From the NCBI GenBank assembly GCA_947561585.1, contig CANNZV010000256.1, forward strand, positions 186,001-250,000: DNA of 64,000 bases. The letters are read 5' to 3'. The notes below the pieces were generated by a model. It made no database searches, was not told where the DNA came from, and worked only from the letters and a program-made list of their open reading frames with translations. The DNA is from Caprella mutica. Lineage: Eukaryota; Arthropoda; Malacostraca; Amphipoda; Caprellidae. Both the position numbers and the translations under genes were made by a program. Positions 27,601 through 39,600 of the stretch are shown in pieces (position 1 is the stretch's first letter; the number at the start of each line of letters is the position of its first letter).

Positions 27601-30600
27601 CAAAATGGACATGCTACTATTGATTTAATTATAAATATATTAACATCGTTACACACAATAATAATTTTATTCTATGATTGCGTGAATATGTTTTAAATAT
27701 ACATGATATGTGTATTATTAATTATTATGATAATTTTTAATCTAGACTGAAAAAAACAAGTATTTTCAGTTTAAAATTAGTAATTAATTTGGTAAATTCC
27801 TAGTTCACGTCCCTATTTCATATATAGGGACGTGAAGTAGGAACCGATCCAAATACCCCCTTCCTAGTTCACGTCCCTAATTGATTTAAGAACGTGAACT
27901 AGGAAGGGGGTAATCATAAATTATTAATTTTCTGATAATGATAAACATTTAAAATCAAAAGTAATCTATACTAATAATTTCCTTAGTGTGTTTGTTTATA
28001 TATTTATTTGGTGTCCGCTTTTACACGACGGGTATTAAACATGAAGAATGTAACTATGAAACACACATGAATATAGTGACTTGATATTTAAATTCCCCTG
28101 TTTTTATTCAATTTTTAAATGTATTTTATCTATAAAATAAATTAGACTATTAAGAACTTTTAATTTAATTCTTTAAAAGTAACCTAATAACGGGTAATAA
28201 GTTGGTATTAGTGATGACCCGTTACTTTTAACGGAAAGTACACTAGTAGTATATATGTATATTCCAATTGGTTTTTCAAATCTACCTTATATTCTTTAAT
28301 TTGCTGAATTTCAATTTCAACTATTACTTTTTGGTATTATTTGTATATGTAGTCAAGATACTAAATTTTGTTTCAATTAATATTTATTAGTGCAACTTAT
28401 TTTAATCAGATGAAAGGTATTTCAATTTAAGAAACATTGATTTAAAATATACCCCCTTCCTAGTTCAAGTCCTAAATGAACTAGGGACGTGAACTAGGAA
28501 TTTCACCAATTATATTTTAATTTTCAGAAATATATTATTTTCCCCAGAAAATAAATCCCATGTTTTACTATTATTCCCCCGATAATTCAAATTAATTATC
28601 ATGTTAATTAATCATTAGCATATTCGCTAAATAAAATCTCTTTCTTTTTTCCATTTGTACGCGAAAATAAAAACCACAGCGCTGAAATTTGACACTTTTG
28701 CTCATCATTCAGTTAGTGATTAATTAGTAGGGATAAAATACGGGAATAATTAAAATTATATAATAATCATTGCATAATCATTTCTTATAATCAGTGAGAA
28801 CAACGAAAAATAGTATGATTTGTAATATAATATAGTAATAGTTACGAATTTATATCGTAATATAGATATATGATACTGTGGGACTCCTCTATAATGATAT
28901 CCTCTATAATGAATTTAGGGTCTTGTGTAAGGAAGCATCCTCTATAGTGAAAACATTTTCTTCAGTCTGCCAAGAAGGGCAAACAGTTTTAAAAAACTGA
29001 TGGTCACTTTATGACGGACTAAAGAAAATTTGTTCGCTATAGAGGTTACTTCTTTACTCACGACTCCACATTCACTATATCATGATTTAATTATAGAAGA
29101 GTACTACTGTATATATTTCCATTTTTAATTTCAATGAAATAATATAATCGTAAGGGCAATTACTATTATTATACGTATTATGAACATAAAACTTTATTTC
29201 ATTTCACCATAATTAAACGATAACATAAACATATATGTGAATAATATATATTTTATACTAAAATCATGAAAAAAATTGAACGTAATTCAATGTTTTGATG
29301 TGATATTCCACTAATTTGCAATTATGTTTTTTATGTATATTCCAATATGAATATTTGTGTGATCCAAATTAAATATTCCAGTATTAAGTTAATGTATCAG
29401 ACAAAAAAAATTAATCATTTTTTATTAATAAAAAATAATAAATTCTTTTCCCAATAATCCTCCCTTGCACTTATATTTTTCCAGGATGTATAGTATGGGA
29501 ATTAAACCTCATAAAATAGAACATCAAATACTCTATGAGAGAATAATTAAGGCATTACTTTAATGCATAAATAGTAAGGAAATTATAGACCTGGTTCGAT
29601 ATAACCATAAGCATTTATATTTTACAGCTCTATAAGTTAACTGTCTAGGATTTTCTATGCGTCAGGCTTCTATTATGTGAACTGTACTGTTATATTTTAA
29701 CGTCTCAATTCTCTTGTATATAATTATTGTATTATGAACTTCTTTTAGAAGATTAACAATTAGAGCAGAAATTTTACACTATTAGTTGAAAAGCAAATAT
29801 ATCAATGGATTCATCTAACATATTGAGAATTTTCATCAATCATATCTTGCACATCGTGTAAAAGATCTATCTGCCACTTGAAATCTGCTTACATATTGTA
29901 GCTAGAATGTCTACCATATCTGACCGGTAATTAATTATCTCATAGACCTTTTACGATGGTTGTATCTGTGGGATACAAAATTGTGTATTTCCCAACTAAT
30001 AGTTTTGTAGAAAGTGGCTTTTGTAGGTATGCATTGAGTTCTACAATTATTTTAGGAGTCATTGTTTTATTATTCGTTCTGATATTTTTCTTAGATGGTC
30101 TACCTCAGACAATTTTTACTCTTGGTCAGACCGGGGATATGCACGTTTTTCTTTCTCTCTCAAAGGAAGTCATTACTTTTGAGACAGTACCTCTTGTAAC
30201 AACAAACATTCGTGCAGTTTCTGTTACACTAGCGCCTTCAATACGAACACCAACCATATTATGACCTATATGTATTTGAAATAAAAAAGCCCGAGAAAAA
30301 ATCCATTATTATGAAGTTGTAACAATTTTTTTGAATATCTGTAAAAAAAACCTTTTTTAAATAAATATATTTAACATTGAAAATTAGGAAAAAACAACAT
30401 CATGTGTCAAGCTTTTCTTGTCGATATGTTCGGAGATTATGATGTCAAAATGTTAGGTGTCTCCATTTTCATCTACATTTTTGTGTAGTATCTTCAGTGA
30501 AAATCGAGATATTTTGAGTCTGTTTGTTTCATGTTATTGGAAATTTTGTGTTCTATTCAGATGAAGTATAATAGTTGAATGAACTGGGGTGGAACACGTG

Positions 30601-33600
30601 TATGTCAAAAAAATCTCAAGAAAAATTTAATTTGTAGTTGGGCCATACTTTATGAAGTGAATACAGGTGAACATTATATGACAGGTGAACGATTCAGACA
30701 CATTTCTTTGCAAGTTACGATATTTTTATATTTGGGCAGCGTGTTTTAGTACCTGATTAGAATTCATATATATGTTTTCCTTATAGATATGTTTGTTTAT
30801 ATAGATATGTAAAACAGTGTATAAAACATTGCATCTAACAGTGAGATACTACGAGTATGGATAGCAGATGTGTCTCTGGAATTGAAGTAAGATCAAACAA
30901 TGATTCGGAGAAGTTTCAGCTAAGATGAATCGAAGTAATATTTGACTTGAGATGGATGGCCATCATGTAAGAATAGTAAATACTCAGTTATATTATTTTC
31001 ATATCATGTATAGATAATTCATTGTTAAATGTTAACATTAATTTTGTTGAGTGGAAAAATGAAAATATAGAAAAAATAGGAATTTAGTCTTACAAAATAA
31101 AAACAAACATTCAATAAAATAGGAAGAAATTAGACCCTGTACAGTGTATAAACCATACTAATTACAATATTATATAGTTAAAGCATATAAACATTATACA
31201 ACGGATATACAGATACTAAACTATATATTTATGTAAACTATGCAAGATCAAATAAGTTGTAAATAACAGGGTGTAATAATTTTCTAATAATTCAATTTAA
31301 TTTCATAAATCGATTTTTAAAATGTAAGTAACATGTTCCTATAATAACAAATTCGATATTAATAGTGAAACTTGTTAAACCATATATTCGAAACTTTCAA
31401 TTCCAATATTATCAACAGTATTTCAAATTAGAATAATCTAGCCATTTTTCCCCCTAAATTTACTGTTGTTTCGACAGTAATTTCCTTATTTCATGTACTA
31501 AATTTAGAGGTAGTTTACGTGAGGACAACAAACTACGTCAACTTTGACCCAATAATGAAAACCGATATGAACTATAGCTCTCGCAGTCTTTTGAAAAACA
31601 CTCCATATCTACTTTTGGCAGAATTAGATAATTACTATCGAAGAAAGTAGATATTTGTTACTATATTCTCATGTCTATTTTTTTATTTCGATTCAGTATC
31701 AATATTATATTAAACCAAAAATACATAACTAAAAAATCTAGAATTAAAAAATTGTTTTATATTCTCTTTTTTTTATCATTTATTCATTTTATTTTCAATT
31801 AAATACAGTAATGAAGAATGAAAACAATGAAATTACTTCTATAATAATTCAAAAAGCCATATTACAATGCGGCAAGAATATTTTTTTCTACTTTAATTGA
31901 TTAATGATTATAATCTGATAATTGCTATTACTAGATATCTATCCTAATCACGACAGTCGTGTTTTATCTTTTATTTCTACTGTTAAAATTTGGTAAAAAT
32001 GGAAATTAATGTATGTAATCGAGTTAGTTATTGCGACCAAGCCACTTAATGCGACCAAGCCACTTAATGCGACAAAGCCACTTAATGCGACAAAGCCACT
32101 TAATGTGACCAAGCCACTCAGTGCGACCAAGCCACTTAGTGCAACCAAACCACTTAGTGCGACCAAACCACTTAGTGCGACCAAACCACTTAGTGTGACC
32201 AAACCACTCAGTGCGACCAAACCACTTACTGCGACCAAACCACTTAGTGTAACAAAACCACTTAGTGCGACCAAACCACTTAGTGCGACCAAACCACTTA
32301 GTGCGACCAAACCACTTAGTGCGACCAAACCACTTAATGCGACCAAGCCACTTAGTGCGACCAAACCACTTAAAGCGACCAAACCACTTAGTGCGACCAA
32401 ACCACTTAATGCGACCAAACCACTTAGTGCGACCAAACCACTTAGTGCGACCAAACCACTTAGTGCGACCAAATCACTTAGTGCGACCAAGCAAATAAAC
32501 ACACGAAGATAATATATTTAAATTAAATTAAATTATTAAAATGATATGTATAGGAATACATTACTAGGATATTTAAATTCTTATGTTTCATTCAAATTTT
32601 GTATGTATTTTATATATGAAATATATCAATCTATTCAGATAATAAAAAACAATTGAAAAGAAATTTAGTCACTGCAGAGTATTACATAAGAAGCTGTTAT
32701 TTTCAACGAAAAAATAGATTTTCTTTTATTATAATTCACAGAGGGAAAAAATATAGTGGGACCAACGAAAATGGTGAAAGGACAGCGATTTAATCTCCTA
32801 TGGCCCCGCCATACCACTTCTTCAACCATAACGTTAAATTCATTACGAAATTATCGAGATAAATTCCCTTGCAACTTTTTTTCATTTTTTATAAAATTTC
32901 CATGCAATAACTGATAACATACAAATTCAATCTATTTCATTAATGGAACAGTTGGTATGTTTTGGTCCAAATGTATAAAATATTGAATTCTGTACTCGTG
33001 GAATAATAATTGTTTTGCAATCTATATGGGTGCTCGATCTGTGTGTCCGTATATTTTTATGCTCTTCAGCCATCTATTTATTGAAATAGAAACGCGTGGG
33101 GTATACTAGGTAATTAAGGGTACGTACACACTGCAACCGAAGCGGAGCAGCGCGGAGCGGAGCGCCATTAATATTATTGTTTATTTTGAGCGCCGCTCCG
33201 CTCGCGGTGTGAGCAGCCAAGCGTCTCTGCATACGAATACCAAACAACATTAATGGTGCTCCGCTCGCGCCGCGCCGCTCCGCTCCGCTTGTAGTGTGAT
33301 TGAGCCTTAAAGGATCTATAGATTACTACTCATACCCTAGATACTTATATGACATTCATTTTTAATCACATATCTATAACTATAGCAATTGTTTAGGTAA
33401 TATTACTTGTTAATTAAGATGAGTAGGTAAACAATTAAATAAAGGAATTTTTTCCAGGTTTGTCAAAAAATAAACACATAATGATTTTCATATATATCAA
33501 CAAATTATCTTAACACTTTCACTCTCGCAGACGACTGCTGAATCATCACAACTGTGCAACATATTGTTATTTCTAATTTCTAGATAGAAAAGGAACCTCA

Positions 33601-36600
33601 TAATTATATAATCATATGCAATAACACATATCATTGGCTGCTATTCACGTTTCGCCAATTTCGTCAGGATATTTTGAATTCTGATTACCAGAATTGAAAA
33701 CGTTGTGTAAGCATGAAAGTTTTAAAACCAAATATGTAAAATAAGGCTTTGATTAATATTTCATTTAATCAATAATTAATACTATTGTATAAGACGTTCT
33801 TCACGTAAAACTGTAACTAATTCCCTTTCATTCTTTCTCTTCACAGCTCCTCAGGCCCGTATCGTCGGGGCACCAGACATGCACGTTGACAGCGGCTCAA
33901 CCATCAACTTAACATGCGTGATTGCCCACAGTCCAGAGCCACCGGCCTACATCTTTTGGTACCACAACGATATTGTAAGTTGCAGCTGATAACCTGAAGC
34001 TTGATATATGAAACCAATTCTGAACCAAGCGTATTTAAATTTTGGATTGAAAAGATTTTATCCATCCATTTTATCTAGTGGTTATTTAAACTCAACGTTG
34101 AAGATTTTTTTAGGTTTCTTAAGGAAACCAGAAAAAATAACCTCTTCAAAAAAATATTTTATTATTACATGAAAATATATTTGTTCCAAGACATGGGAAA
34201 TAGAAAATAATGTCATTGTGGGCAAAAAAATAGTTAAACTTCTAGGACTCCTACAAAAGGGTTTATCCGGATGATTAGACAAATCCTTTTTTTGACAGGT
34301 GGTTAACTACGATTCCCCTAGAGGAGGCATAACAGTAGTCACTGAGAGGGGAAACGTCACGACAGGTTACCTTCTAATTCAGGTATGCACTTTAAGCTTA
34401 TTGGTCAACTCTTTTATTTAATTAAAGACGATATTTTAAAAAAATGTATAAATTTTTATCTGAAGGAGAGATAACTATCAGCACAAACATAAAAATGAAA
34501 GGGACAAGATGACTCGATTATGCCATCAAATAGGACATGACTACAGGTCATCTTGTGATCGATAGAGGGTCAATGTTTTATTGCATAAAATGAATAATTG
34601 ATTTATTTTATTATTTGTTATCCCATACTTTAAGAAATTTATTAAATCAATAGCAAAGTTTTAGCCAAAATAGTTGGATTATATGTTAAAAAAGGAAATA
34701 ACTGAGGAAAATGTCAGATATTCGAATTGCGCTGCGGGTAAAAACTTTAAATTGAATAATAAGGCATGTTAAAAATGATAATTTTGTCCAAATTGATGTT
34801 ACTCTGACCTCTTACAGAACAATATTGACCGAAAAAGTGGGGGAAAAATTATAAACAAATAGACCCGATTAGATAGTTATTTTCCCTTCGATTCTTAAGT
34901 TATATTTCCAATCAATTTCGTAACAAGAAAAGTTCCAGTAAATTATTGAGATATTAATACTGATTTTATTATGTTTAGTTAACCTATATTATATAACATT
35001 TTATTTATTTTTCTATTTGCGAAGCTTATCTCCATGCAAGAATGATAATCGAATTAACTCCAATACTATATTTACATTATAAATTGAGTAATTCGATCAA
35101 TGGAAAGATAAAATTGATATTATTTTCGATCCGAATCCAGTCAGTACACCTTTTTTGAACATTCGAGTATGTCAATATTTGTGTTGTGTTCAATTTCCTG
35201 AGTCTGCAATTGCTATTTGGCACCATTTCTGACATAAATATGTCAGTATATTTATTCTGCCCGATGATTTCGCCCTAAACTGTCTCTAAATAAACGATAT
35301 TTACCGGAAATGATATCATAGCGCATGTAGAAGTATTTGGTGCCAGCGTAACGAATTGATTTTAAAAATGACCGCCAGGAACAGAACTTTTAAGCAAAAT
35401 TGTGAAAATAGAAATTTTAATAATTCTGTTATGAATTGGAATATAAATATCAGTTTATAAAAAAAATAATTGATTTATGAATAATCTCTCAAAATTAGTT
35501 TGTTTGTTCAGACACTTTGATTAACTATGAAGTTTCTTGCTTTACATTATCATAAAATGATATTTCAAAATATAATAAATGAATAAAATGCATTTTTGTT
35601 GACATATAGGGTATCTGATATATTTAACATTACTTTTAATTCACCCTCTGTCTGTAAGTTTTAAAAGAACATACTTTATCTTAATTAATAATTCTTATGT
35701 TCTTATAATAATTATGATTAATTAGCCTTATTCCGAACGAAAATTTATATCGTCGGGTATTTCCGTTCTACGGAAGTCCATAGACTACCGTGTTTCAATT
35801 CTACGATGAATTATGAGAGAAGGTTCGTAGAATCAACTAATATCGTAGAGAGATATCGTTGAACAAATAAATTTATCGATAAAAAAACGAAAAATATATA
35901 TAAATATCGATATTTTAATGATAAATGAGGTAAAGTTTTTTTTTTGAGTATATAGCGATATTATTAAATATAGTTTCTTAATTCATGGATAAATTGAGCT
36001 TGATCATGTACCCAATATGACGAGAGGGAACCCTGATAATGTTAGTTTATAGATTTTTTATTTCTGAATTTTTGGGTCATTCAATCATAAAATAATGTTT
36101 GACCCAAATAAATTATCCTATTCACTCCTGAAATGCTTCACCTAAAAACCATTCGAATTCAATTAACTCCAATTACAATGGCTAAGATATATACTCCACA
36201 TAATTTGATTGAATTCGTGATATTAAATATTTATATAAATCTTATTACAATGAATAAAGCGATGCATAAATTCTTTATATTATCAAACTTTGAGCACATA
36301 GTTATAAAATTCTATACATTAAGATATTTCCTTTGCTATCTGTAAAGTTACCCAATCCATAATAATCAATTGCATTTATATTGTTTGCTTCTTTGTCGTT
36401 ATTTTAAATATATGTGAATATCCTCATACCATTTTTCCTCTTATATACCAACTATTATCTTAATACTCCACTGGGATATAAAAATGGGTGCATAGAATAA
36501 TAAAATATAAACCATACCTACATCCATCTATGGAATTGCGCATGCATTTTCAAATAAGGATTTTTCATTCATTAAATACTCCTGTGGGAATACATTTTAA

Positions 36601-39600
36601 TCACAGGATGGTATGGAGAAGTAATTTCAGCAAAAAGGAAGAAATTATTGCTGCATAGAGTCAGTCCTTTCAGTTGTTATATATTAAAACCATGTAATAA
36701 TTAAGAAAATTGGGATGTTAGAGGACTTGAAGATTCCAGAGTAGCACACTAATTCAATACCGTTTTATATCAATTAATTCCCATGGCAATTTGATGGAAT
36801 ATATTCAGGCCAATATAATCAACTCTATCGAACAGTTGGCAATTTGATTTCTCACTCAATTTAGCAAAGCCAATAAATCTTCTGTCTACCCAAAGCAGTC
36901 TCTTGAAATGCGGCCAAAATGAACGGAAGAGTGGGGCCACCTGGGGAAAGCAATGAATCTATTATGTTGCTGCATTTATCTTTTAGTTTGTATTTCCATA
37001 TTCCTTCTTGTGAACCACATATTCTTTTTTATACCAAATATTTTAATATGATGCAACTAAATATTTTAATATGATGTAACAGCATATTTGGATGTAATAC
37101 AGCAACATCTACAATTCTTTTATAGACGTTATTTTCCATTAAAATCAAAAGTATAGAATATTCATCAATCTATGTCAGTTTAATTCATTCGACGAACATT
37201 CAATTGTAATCCACATTAAATGTATATATGATATATTACACAGAGTAAAATGTTCATTCCCCACAATGTACTAAATAGAAGGTATTAGATAGTAACTGTT
37301 TAGCATTAATCCTAATTCTGTTGCCCCCTTCTAAAACTCAATGATCCGTACCTCTTCACCGGGTAATAATTATTCCCTTATATATGGCCAGCTCAATAGC
37401 TATTGTATTAAGGGCACCTGACTGTTGATTAGGGATTTAAAATAGTGCACGCTACTTCATCTTTGTGTTCATTCCTATTGGAGTGAAGTATCACCCTGTA
37501 TCTTGACTTGGCTTAATCAAGTCCTGTCCTGAATGGAGGCTGCCAACTCATTGTTCCCATTATCCATCTTGCAAGCCTTTCAGTCTTCAATGGCTTCAAA
37601 ACTTGAAAAGAACAAGAAAATTTGAGCAAGAAGATTATATGTTACTTCCTTTTGCTAACTGCCTGATATGAAGAAGAGGTTATGGCTTTTTATTCACGAT
37701 TTTGATGTTGCTTGCGGCGATTAACGATTAAATAATGATCCTTAATCACTTAATCTTCTCTCTAAGCACAGGTTATATCGTAACATAATTAGTTAAAAAT
37801 TAATAGAATATGAATTGCCAAATTGATGATTATTTTTTTTTTACTAACATGCATCTATTTTATCTATACATTAAAGTACAAAAAATGAAAAACATGATAA
37901 TTCAATCACTAGAATATTAAATTAAAACTCCCCATCCATTTCCACCTAAACCAATTTTAAGTTCTAGCGTAAGTTATGGTAGTTTTTGCATTAATTTAAT
38001 TAGTTAAACGAAATCCAATATGCAAATCCGGCTATTCGCCAGGCACTATTTTCACAGCCATTTTCTATTTATCTTCACTATTCCGCTAACGAATTTACGG
38101 GCGGACTGTGCTGCGCAAATCTGTTGGTACACAACTAATCCAATAACTTTAATTGAAACAACTAAGCTATTGCCAAAGAAATAACTACACTGAAAACTCC
38201 AAAAAGTCAACCGGATTAACTATTATTCGAATTTGATTCAATTTAAACTTGAAAAAAAAAACAGTTTCCGTATAAAAGTATTTGGTTTCTTTTGGAACAA
38301 AAACACTGAAATATTGACAATTTAATTTTGTTTTAATTTCCTATGCAATAAAAATTACTCATACTCAGATTGGTTGATTTAATAAAATAAATAAAATATA
38401 TACAGTAACTCTCCTAACCAAAATAATTATCCTAATTCAGATTGCAAAATGACAAATTATTACTTAATTCTTAATTTTCAAAAGTCGGGAAGGATATATA
38501 CGTTTTCAAGTCATTTTTTCTCCACTCACCTTTTTCTCCACTCACCTTTCTCTCCCCTCACTCACCTTCTCTTGCCCTCAATTCACCTAATTCACCTTCT
38601 CTCTCATATGTTTCAGGATGCCAAAGGAACCGACAGTGGTAATTATTCTTGTGCCCCGTCCAACACAGCGATGACATCCCTACGAGTCCATGTGTTGAAT
38701 GGTGAGTAGTGAGTTAACTCTCAATTGAGTGGTGAGTAGTGAGTTAACTCTCCATTGAATGGTGAGTACAGAGTTAAACTCTCCATTGAGTGGTGAATAG
38801 TGAGTTAACTCTCCATTGAGTGGTGAGTAGAGAGTTAACTCTCCATTGAGTGGTGAATAGAGAGTTAAACTCTCCATTGAATGGTGAGTAGAGAGTTAAC
38901 TCTCCATTGAGTGGTGAATAGTGAGTTAAACTCTCCATTGAGTGGTGAGTAGAGAGTTCAACTTTCCATTGATTGGTGAGTAGAGATTTAGCTCTCCATT
39001 GATGGTGAGTAGAGAGTTAACTCTCCATTGAATGGTGAGTAGAGAATTAACTCTCCATTGAATGGTGAGTAGAGAGTTAAACTCTCCATTGAGTGGTGAG
39101 TAGAGAGTTAAACTCTCCATTGAGTGGTGAGTAGAGAGTTAACTCTCCATTGAGTGGTGAGTAAAGAGTTAAAATCACTACTGATTGGAGAATAAAAAAA
39201 TATGTTTACATTTTTGTTATTTCTAATTTATGAAACTAATTAATTTAAATACGACAAAATTAATGACTTTTTTTTTGAAGTATTTTTCGGTTACATTTCT
39301 ATCCGTTATTACTAAAGGAATTAAGTTATTTAATTTTCTATAAGTGACTTTTTTCCGGGATTAATTTTTTGATTATCTACTAATTCTATAATTCATATTT
39401 TGGTCAATAATAACAAAGAAAAAAAGAACAGGTCTATGAATTGTATGCATCATGATTAATTATTTCAAACTTATTAAAGTCTTATGTATGTATAATCATA
39501 CATATAGAAGATTAAGAGATTAATCTTAATTTTCTTTATTAAAGTTCAGTGAATATTAATGATTATATTTCTTTTAAGTTATTATTATACATATTTAGAA

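Noticed and set aside
31948..32512. Frames of 167 codons (plus) and 184 codons (minus) across the 18-bp array
   Set aside because: An 18-bp unit keeps frames open on both strands; the peptides are pure hexamer repeats.
32009..32512. Possible Thr/Pro-rich mucin-like coding exon
   Set aside because: No signal peptide, no acceptor or donor fit with dpr, and the array lies in the middle of an intron.
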